Part shown: positions 8,601 through 11,556 of the stretch, one piece after another
How positions within the stretch are numbered: the first letter of the stretch is position 1
How the letters are laid out: each line of letters begins with the position of its first letter
From: Candidatus Omnitrophota bacterium
GTDB lineage: Bacteria; Ratteibacteria; UBA8468; B48-G9; DSTR01
Reading direction: 5' to 3'
Assembly: GCA_023818865.1 (NCBI GenBank)
Contig: JAMWDF010000064.1
Location: 1 to 11,556 of the forward strand
DNA length: 11,556 bases
The notes under the pieces: model-generated
Seen by the model: only the letters and a program-made list of their open reading frames with translations
What the model was told of the DNA's origin: nothing
The model's database searches: none
Translations under genes and position numbers: made by a program

Positions 8601-8757
8601 ACAAACTGTCACTCTTTCTCTCAATCTCCCGGAAAGTGTCAAGGTAACGGATGGGGAAACCGGTCAGCCTATCACTCTCAGGGGAAAAACATTTTCTGTA
8701 ACCATCCCAGGCCGCAATTACCGGCTGGTGCTGGTCCGAGTAAACTCCGGTGAGTAA
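5611..8757 (+). CDS. LamG plus glycoside-hydrolase-like TIM barrel: main part of split gene
   Basis: This is the longest uninterrupted frame: 1048 residues from a GTG at 5611 that has no ribosome site, so it is not a credible start. The frame really continues from codon 186 of the upstream fragment. In full-length numbering the order is: rest of LamG 1 (186-250), LamG 2 (about 286-480; IEFWMMPI, RPLSLYF, IYIDGS, DEIFIYNRAL), a beta linker, YPWLGNRLGV (583-592) opening a large beta-sandwich domain, then a TIM barrel (about 860-1165) and a C-terminal all-beta domain ending RNYRLVLVRV. Barrel signatures are PYMDFYGSDG, GVNGLYIDNSYP with D976 at a strand end, and YEGEDHY with E1050 and E1052. These suit glycoside-hydrolase acid residues. 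It resembles the uncharacterised hydrolase-like family I know as DUF6067 (recall only). Aromatic-rich and exported if read through, it would act on an unknown polysaccharide. Confidence 0.82.
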   Translation: MPVLNVAHEFHHRVFYGIPENKPGKIVIGNNASGKAAWNGLIDELRILGANLELSPPADLSWTDPQRKRSLPEGPPLFLPETTPTVSVPCDGTSDIKTSREITAKFAGGQFISGVRGEAYSGGAIELRGKKIITGKEGTIEFWMMPINWNNRMVQNLSFLSGGPAPYFNFYVFNSPGDLRPLSLYFQNDEGKNIFVSASRFIDEENWHHFVLTWQENTYQIYIDGSLAVEQTLRQIEKAIQAEREYLLFSGQRGDKLSAFDEIFIYNRALSPDEAWNAYARYRFPEKVRKATPYTIVYKQYPSKNLVRAEIKFLQGRIPTYLRLDLEQKSKIYSGNLTKVPTSRNEAVVESSTAKIQPGKFNGLLCFLDENKTEFFRTAIALTKKVYPWLGNRLGVPERVPEPWGPLKLQGHRVTCLLTEYNLASPLLTQVITNGQETLASPTVLEAVGSAGKPVIFTLPPPTITLTNNGLGATVTISHHQQGIRLSVSGQMEFDGFIKYRLTVSPETSPVFLNSLRLRIPFQASQALDYYVLGEHMDHVAGEVPGNNGIFWDSLTGKMFKRHELPEYGAMQRPRRGLVYGNFVPFVWLGNNHRGLCFMADNDQGWVQSERKAAVELSREDAVVYLTLNLFAEPITLQTGKSREIVFSLMATPSKKPPRGWRHWKTSSFFVISEAGRVMGNDIFYVPYPVDYQKSAAYMKKLWQQGIVPLPYMDFYGSDGRMEVANDFRWEWWPEITSEQFPARSQIYKTNYCSGSIIDWYLYNFNRWVDECGVNGLYIDNSYPSPMFDALNGPGYLHEKGEVQPGYQLFAMREFYKRIYCLLAEKGKPHPYTMVHMTHCLIAPAMSFADIAYEGEDHYINGESEKGNEKVGADHITYWPNHIVRIIDLPQAWGVGTHWLSAVRGRPELWKLPPSREYYIRAWYTQLLLHDMRGSVSADGGAMAAFDNFLQEDPDGEFVLYRDNNLIKAINAKQIYISYYRRANNLLAVVANHDWKEQTVTLSLNLPESVKVTDGETGQPITLRGKTFSVTIPGRNYRLVLVRVNSGE

Positions 8758-8805
8758 ACTGGTTGACCGGCGAGAAACCGCCGGTTCTCCGGCTAGAAGG
8801 ACCAG
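8758..8805 (+). terminator. Compact hairpin directly after the LamG/hydrolase stop codon
   Basis: A perfect 7-bp GC-rich stem, ACCGGCG (8766-8772) with CGCCGGT (8779-8785), closes a 6-nt loop AGAAAC. A G-T pair extends it. It is enclosed by an outer CTGGT/ACCAG pairing (8759-8763 with 8801-8805). It starts one base after the TAA. There is no following T-run, so it is not a classical intrinsic terminator. It may act as a 3'-end stabiliser or a Rho-assisted or U-less terminator. The structure is visible; its function is inferred. Confidence 0.35.
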
Positions 8806-8862
8806 CCATGAAGATAGAATATTCGGCGTTTTAATTATCCAATGGCCAGGTAGCTTAATCGG

Positions 8863-8882
8863 TTCCCCTTTGGTCAGGGGGA
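8863..8882. terminator. Second hairpin in the convergent gap
   Basis: TTCCCCT (8863-8869) pairs with AGGGGGA (8876-8882), with one T-G pair and a 6-nt loop TTGGTC. It lies 58 bp beyond the pseudopilin stop on the minus strand and 105 bp beyond the plus-strand stop, so it could serve either direction. Neither side carries a T-run. It is a weak candidate for a bidirectional 3'-end element. Confidence 0.25.
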
Positions 8883-8940
8883 GAAACAAGACATGAAGCT
8901 TTTTGCTAGAAGTCCCTTTTGCCGCAATGAGCAATCACAC

Positions 8941-9612
8941 TTAAGGTCTATAATAGTTAATTACTGGTCTGGTCCAGTCTTTGAAAATCACCCAGGAAAC
9001 ATCAGGGGGCCGGACAATCTGGGCATGACCATCAACAAAAACCGCATTCATTGTTCCGGTATGTTTGTACCTGCGGGGATGGACAAAATCAGTAGGACCA
9101 TAGAAATATAAGCCAGCATCCGGGTCATAGCAACCGATGGCTAATTTTCTTTCTCCCATCAACAAAGTCTGGGAAGGATTCCGAACTACATTAATCTTCT
9201 GCCAGGCGTAGTGAGGACACAGGTGGACATTATAGCCATAACTGCCCTTATATCCACCAGCGTACAGACTGCGCTCCCGGTCGTAGTTATAATCTGTGCG
9301 GCAAACAAACATGGAGTCAGGTTTCACTCCCCAGTTAGGCTGAATGTTGGTCCAGTGTTTTATCGGGATGTAACCGGCATTAGCTAAAGCTTTGGGGGGT
9401 TGACTGGGCCAGCCCTGAGGCAAAAAATCATCGTAGTCCTGAGAATACATGATAAATAGCTGGCCAATCTGCTTGATATTCGCCATACAGTGAGCCTGCC
9501 TGGCTTTTTCTCTGGCTGCGGCTAAGGTAGGTAGCAACAACGCAGCCAGGATGGCGATGATTGCTACTACCACCAAAAGCTCTATCAGAGTAAATCCTTT
9601 TCTTCTGGCCAA
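8941..9612 (-). CDS. Type II secretion-like pseudopilin with H-X9-DG motif
   Basis: The product has 223 residues. The start is TTG at 9612, chosen because AGGAG sits 6 nt upstream and because longer versions would run into the preceding gene. The N-terminus MARRKGFTLIELLVVVAIIA is a class III prepilin leader: cleavage is expected after G6, with F7 and E11 in the canonical positions, followed by a hydrophobic helix to about L30. The helix continues as AAAREKARQAHCMANIKQIG (31-50). The globular part carries NPSQTLLMGE (145-154) and H184-TGTMNAVFV-D194-G195, the H-X9-DG signature of a pseudopilin family hugely expanded in Planctomycetes and Lentisphaerae (DUF1559-type, from memory). It lies 14 nt after the amidohydrolase gene and is probably in the same transcript. 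It is likely processed by prepilin peptidase and inserted in the inner membrane or a pseudopilus. The exact role of these expanded copies is unknown. Confidence 0.88.
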   Translation of the reverse strand: MARRKGFTLIELLVVVAIIAILAALLLPTLAAAREKARQAHCMANIKQIGQLFIMYSQDYDDFLPQGWPSQPPKALANAGYIPIKHWTNIQPNWGVKPDSMFVCRTDYNYDRERSLYAGGYKGSYGYNVHLCPHYAWQKINVVRNPSQTLLMGERKLAIGCYDPDAGLYFYGPTDFVHPRRYKHTGTMNAVFVDGHAQIVRPPDVSWVIFKDWTRPVINYYRP

Positions 9613-9618
9613 TGCATT

Positions 9619-9623
9619 CTCCT
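9619..9623 (-). promoter_or_regulatory. Shine-Dalgarno site deciding a TTG start
   Basis: AGGAG on the minus strand (9623-9619), spaced 6 nt (AATGCA) from TTG at 9612. It falls in the 14-bp gap after the amidohydrolase stop. The ATG at 9615 is out of frame with the prepilin leader, so the TTG is the start. Confidence 0.8.
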
Positions 9624-9626
9624 TTT

Positions 9627-10436
9627 TTACTTTTTCCCGGCAATTATCTGCCGGGCATTTTCTCGGAAAATCTCTTCTTTGTACCGATAAGATTCCCGAG
9701 AACATAGGGCGAAATCAAAGTAGTCATTCCAGAAGTTCAACACCCGAAGAATGTCTTGATGGTAACACTGCCGACCATAAGTAGCATCCACCGCCAAGAG
9801 AAGTTTTCTTGCCACACCCCGGTCAAGATATCTGTTTAACCAGTCCAGGCGATAAGCGATATCTCCTCCAGAAAGATCAAGAAAAATGTTTTCGTAGCGA
9901 CCACAAAGATAGGCTTCTTGTCCCCAGGGATTACCTAAATGGGCGGCAATCATCGTCAGATTAGGAAAAGCAGACGCAATTCCCCAGAGGTAACACGGTC
10001 TCATTCGCGAACCATTAGTTGAAACTCCTTGGGGTAACATCGTCCGGTCTGCCTGGCTGATTAGCCCGGTATGGAAAAGAATCGGCATCCCCAATTTTTC
10101 TGCTCTCTCATAATAAGGGAAATACCGCTCATCATCATAGGGATACCTTGGCCGGATACACTTCAACCCAAAAAACCCCTTCTCTTTTAAACGGTCAACA
10201 ATCTCCGGCGGCTGACTGAAGTCAAGGAAACCAAAAGGTAGGAAAAAATGAGGGTATCGCCTGGAAACTTCCAGGATTTCTTCCGGAGTAGCTGGCTGGA
10301 CTACCCGTTTAGATTGATAGAAACTGATATCCAGGAGAAAAGCACCTTCCACTGGGGAATTTTCTACTATCCGGTCTAAATCTTCTGGACGGTGGGCGAG
10401 ATGACCATGAGCATCAAAGTAAAGTTTCTGGCTCAT
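9627..10436 (-). CDS. Amidohydrolase-family (amidohydrolase_2 type) metal-dependent hydrolase
   Basis: The product has 269 residues from the ATG at 10436. A longer version from 10499 would add 21 residues ahead of the conserved start and overlap the divergent gene, so it is rejected. The ATG has only a weak ribosome site (TAAGAA). It shows the amidohydrolase barrel signatures in order: YFDAHGHL (6-13) with metal-binding H10 and H12, GFFGLKCIRP (87-96), PILFHTGL (118-125) with H122, MIAAHLGNPWGQE (162-174) with H166, and LLLAVDATYG (212-221) with D217. It closes with FRENARQII (258-265), the usual C-terminal helix. This family includes ACMSD-like decarboxylases and lactone or amide hydrolases. 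It is likely cytosolic because there is no signal peptide. Its partner gene is the pseudopilin 14 nt downstream. The superfamily is secure; the substrate, perhaps a sugar lactone or carboxylate from the locus, cannot be told. Confidence 0.85.
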   Translation of the reverse strand: MSQKLYFDAHGHLAHRPEDLDRIVENSPVEGAFLLDISFYQSKRVVQPATPEEILEVSRRYPHFFLPFGFLDFSQPPEIVDRLKEKGFFGLKCIRPRYPYDDERYFPYYERAEKLGMPILFHTGLISQADRTMLPQGVSTNGSRMRPCYLWGIASAFPNLTMIAAHLGNPWGQEAYLCGRYENIFLDLSGGDIAYRLDWLNRYLDRGVARKLLLAVDATYGRQCYHQDILRVLNFWNDYFDFALCSRESYRYKEEIFRENARQIIAGKK

Positions 10437-10460
10437 TTTTCTTAGCTTGTGATACCATAG

Positions 10461-10465
10461 AAGGA
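10461..10465 (+). promoter_or_regulatory. Shine-Dalgarno site favouring TTG start at 10472
   Basis: AAGGA ends 6 nt before TTG at 10472, ideal spacing. The in-frame ATG at 10490, where related proteins usually begin (MTSRERVLAA), would be 24 nt away and has no site of its own. Confidence 0.6.
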
Positions 10466-10471
10466 CAAATT

Positions 10472-11530
10472 TTGTCAATATCTGGACCAATGACCTCAAG
10501 AGAGCGAGTCTTGGCGGCAGTAAGACATCAGAAAACTGACCGGACCCCGGCCAATTATATGGCTCACCAAGAAGTTACTGAGAGGCTGAAACAACGCCTG
10601 GGCATTGTTGATGATGAAGAACTGCTAAGAGCCCTCCAGATTGACTTTCGGCGCATTCAGGCACCGTATTATTTACCAGAAACTGGGCCTGATGCTGATG
10701 GTTACTTCATCAATATGTGGGGATTACGTTACCGTAAAGAAAGCATTAACGATAATCTACCCAAGGTGGTTTCGCCTTTTAACGAAAATACGACCCTCAG
10801 ACAGGTGGAAAACCATCCCTGGCCTGATGCCGGGAAATTGGACTATTCTTCTTCTTACGGTGAATGCCAGAAGTATCACCCTGTTTATGCCACTTACGGC
10901 GCACCTTGGTCTCCTTTCTTTCATGAAGTTGGCTGGCTCATTGGCCAAGAAAACTTATTTATCTGGATGTACACCAAGCCAGAGGTTGTCCAACTGATTA
11001 TTCAGCGCATCGTTGATTTTGAAACAAAAGCCACCGAGAAATTTTTGACTGCCTGCCGCGGGCTACTGGATATTACCTACTTTGGCAATGACTTCGGGAC
11101 TCAACGAGGTTTAGTTATCTCCCCAGAGCACTGGGAGAAATTCTTCCGCCGGCCGTTAAAGCAATTTTTTGACCTTTCTCATGATTTTGGCTGCAAGGTG
11201 ATGTTCCATTCTTGCGGCTCGGTGAGAGCCATCATCCCGTCCTTAATAGAAGATGGTCTGGACATCCTTGAACCAGTACAAACCGCCGCTGTAGGCATGG
11301 ACCTTCCTTCCCTGGTGAGAGATTTTAGCCATCTTTCCTTTCACGGTGGGATAAGTACTCAGACCACTCTGCCCTTTGGAACCAAGGAGCAGGTGCAAAA
11401 CGAAGTGAGATCATTTATAAGACTAACCCGGGAAAAAGGCGGCTATATTCTTGGAAGTAGCCAGGAATTGATTGAAGATATTCCCTTAGAAAACATCTTG
11501 ACCATGTATGACGTTAACCTGAGGATCTAA
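10472..11530 (+). CDS. URO-D superfamily protein, MtaA/corrinoid-methyltransferase type
   Basis: 352 residues from TTG 10472, or 346 from ATG 10490; the first has the ribosome site, the second matches the family's usual MTSRERVL start. The family pattern is strong throughout: TSRERVLAAVRHQKTDRTP (8-26), YFGNDFGTQ (203-211), SPEHWEKFFRRPLKQFFD (217-234), VMFHSCGSVRAIIPSLIEDG (243-262), ILEPVQTAAVGMD (265-277), FHGGISTQTTLPFGT (290-304) and GGYILGSS (323-330). H246-x-C248 is the first part of the zinc site used by MtaA/MtbA-type methyltransferases to activate methyl acceptors. The distal Cys those enzymes use is not evident; the corresponding end reads LGSSQEL. It is therefore a URO-D-like enzyme related to methyl transfer or demethylation, not haem biosynthesis. 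It is divergent from the amidohydrolase gene with a 35-bp gap, and is followed 14 nt later by another gene in the same direction. Confidence 0.88.
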   Translation: MSISGPMTSRERVLAAVRHQKTDRTPANYMAHQEVTERLKQRLGIVDDEELLRALQIDFRRIQAPYYLPETGPDADGYFINMWGLRYRKESINDNLPKVVSPFNENTTLRQVENHPWPDAGKLDYSSSYGECQKYHPVYATYGAPWSPFFHEVGWLIGQENLFIWMYTKPEVVQLIIQRIVDFETKATEKFLTACRGLLDITYFGNDFGTQRGLVISPEHWEKFFRRPLKQFFDLSHDFGCKVMFHSCGSVRAIIPSLIEDGLDILEPVQTAAVGMDLPSLVRDFSHLSFHGGISTQTTLPFGTKEQVQNEVRSFIRLTREKGGYILGSSQELIEDIPLENILTMYDVNLRI

Positions 11531-11544
11531 CAAGAGGAGGGAAA

Positions 11545-11556
11545 GTGGCAAAGAAT
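11545..11556 (+). CDS. Start of next gene (4 codons in window)
   Basis: GTG at 11545 (reading M-A-K-N) follows AGGAGGG at 11535-11541 and begins 14 nt after the URO-D stop. The spacing suggests it is the next gene of the same operon. Nothing can be said of the product. Confidence 0.5.

Larger units (their letters stand above)
5023..8757 (+). pseudogene. Reconstructed full-length gene with single in-frame amber codon (TAG 5575-5577)
   Basis: Both fragments are in the same frame, and only codon 185 (TAG at 5575-5577) separates them: 184 codons before and 1059 sense codons after it. The paralog at 1-2082 aligns through the site without gaps: W180-VHVAGVSAV-F190-PISFRRLYIN there, against W175-IHLAVVNVG-stop-PVGRYVIYVD here. 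The stop therefore replaces one residue (Phe in the paralog) and is neither an indel nor a gene junction. TAC or TAT (Tyr), CAG, TGG and several others are one base away. No restart site follows, and restart at 5611 would lose the signal peptide. The state could be a recent nonsense mutation, a base-calling error or amber readthrough. The nearby inhibitor gene ends naturally in TAG, which argues for TAG as a normal stop. Confidence 0.75.

Noticed and set aside
9613..9705. Longer pseudopilin from an ATG at 9705.
   Set aside because: It would overlap the amidohydrolase end and place 31 residues before the conserved prepilin leader.
1..11556. tRNA, rRNA, CRISPR arrays, insertion sequences or attachment sites.
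   Set aside because: No cloverleaf-like blocks, direct-repeat arrays, transposase or integrase motifs, or terminal inverted repeats were seen on reading either strand.

Overview
The window looks like a glycan-related accessory locus from a bacterium of the PVC group (Lentisphaerota, Kiritimatiellota or Planctomycetota type) or a similar free-living glycan degrader. Three things point there: a pseudopilin with an RRKGFTLIELLVVVAIIAIL leader and an H-X9-DG motif; two very large secreted proteins made of LamG (concanavalin-like) domains plus a glycoside-hydrolase-type barrel; and two uroporphyrinogen-decarboxylase (URO-D) superfamily proteins that are not haem-synthesis enzymes. The assignment is by protein style only. 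No rRNA or other marker is present.

Layout. (1) 1-2082, minus: the N-terminal 694 residues of a secreted double-LamG protein that runs off the left edge. (2) 2159-4703, plus: a tight three-gene operon, divergent from it, with overlapping genes: a cytosolic GH20-like barrel protein, a 411-residue URO-D-like protein, and a secreted chagasin-family (I42) cysteine-protease inhibitor. (3) 4704-5022: a 319-bp gap with no intact gene. (4) 5023-8757, plus: a second secreted double-LamG/hydrolase protein, paralogous to (1), split by one in-frame TAG at 5575-5577. (5) 8758-8940: a convergent gap with two hairpins. (6) 10436-8941, minus: an amidohydrolase-family enzyme followed 14 nt later by the pseudopilin, which starts at TTG. 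(7) 10472-11530, plus: a URO-D/MtaA-type protein, divergent from (6). The next gene begins at 11545.

Reading the locus together (inference): the two LamG proteins would act outside the cytoplasm on a polysaccharide or glycoconjugate. The GH20-like protein, the amidohydrolase and the two URO-D-like proteins would act inside on the products. The I42 inhibitor may protect exported proteins from papain-type proteases. No substrate can be named from sequence alone.

The most noteworthy observation is the single amber codon in the 3.7-kb LamG/hydrolase gene. The frame continues for 1060 codons beyond it, the paralog aligns across the site with no gap, and the stop falls opposite a Phe. It is a point nonsense change, a sequencing error or a readthrough site, not a gene boundary.
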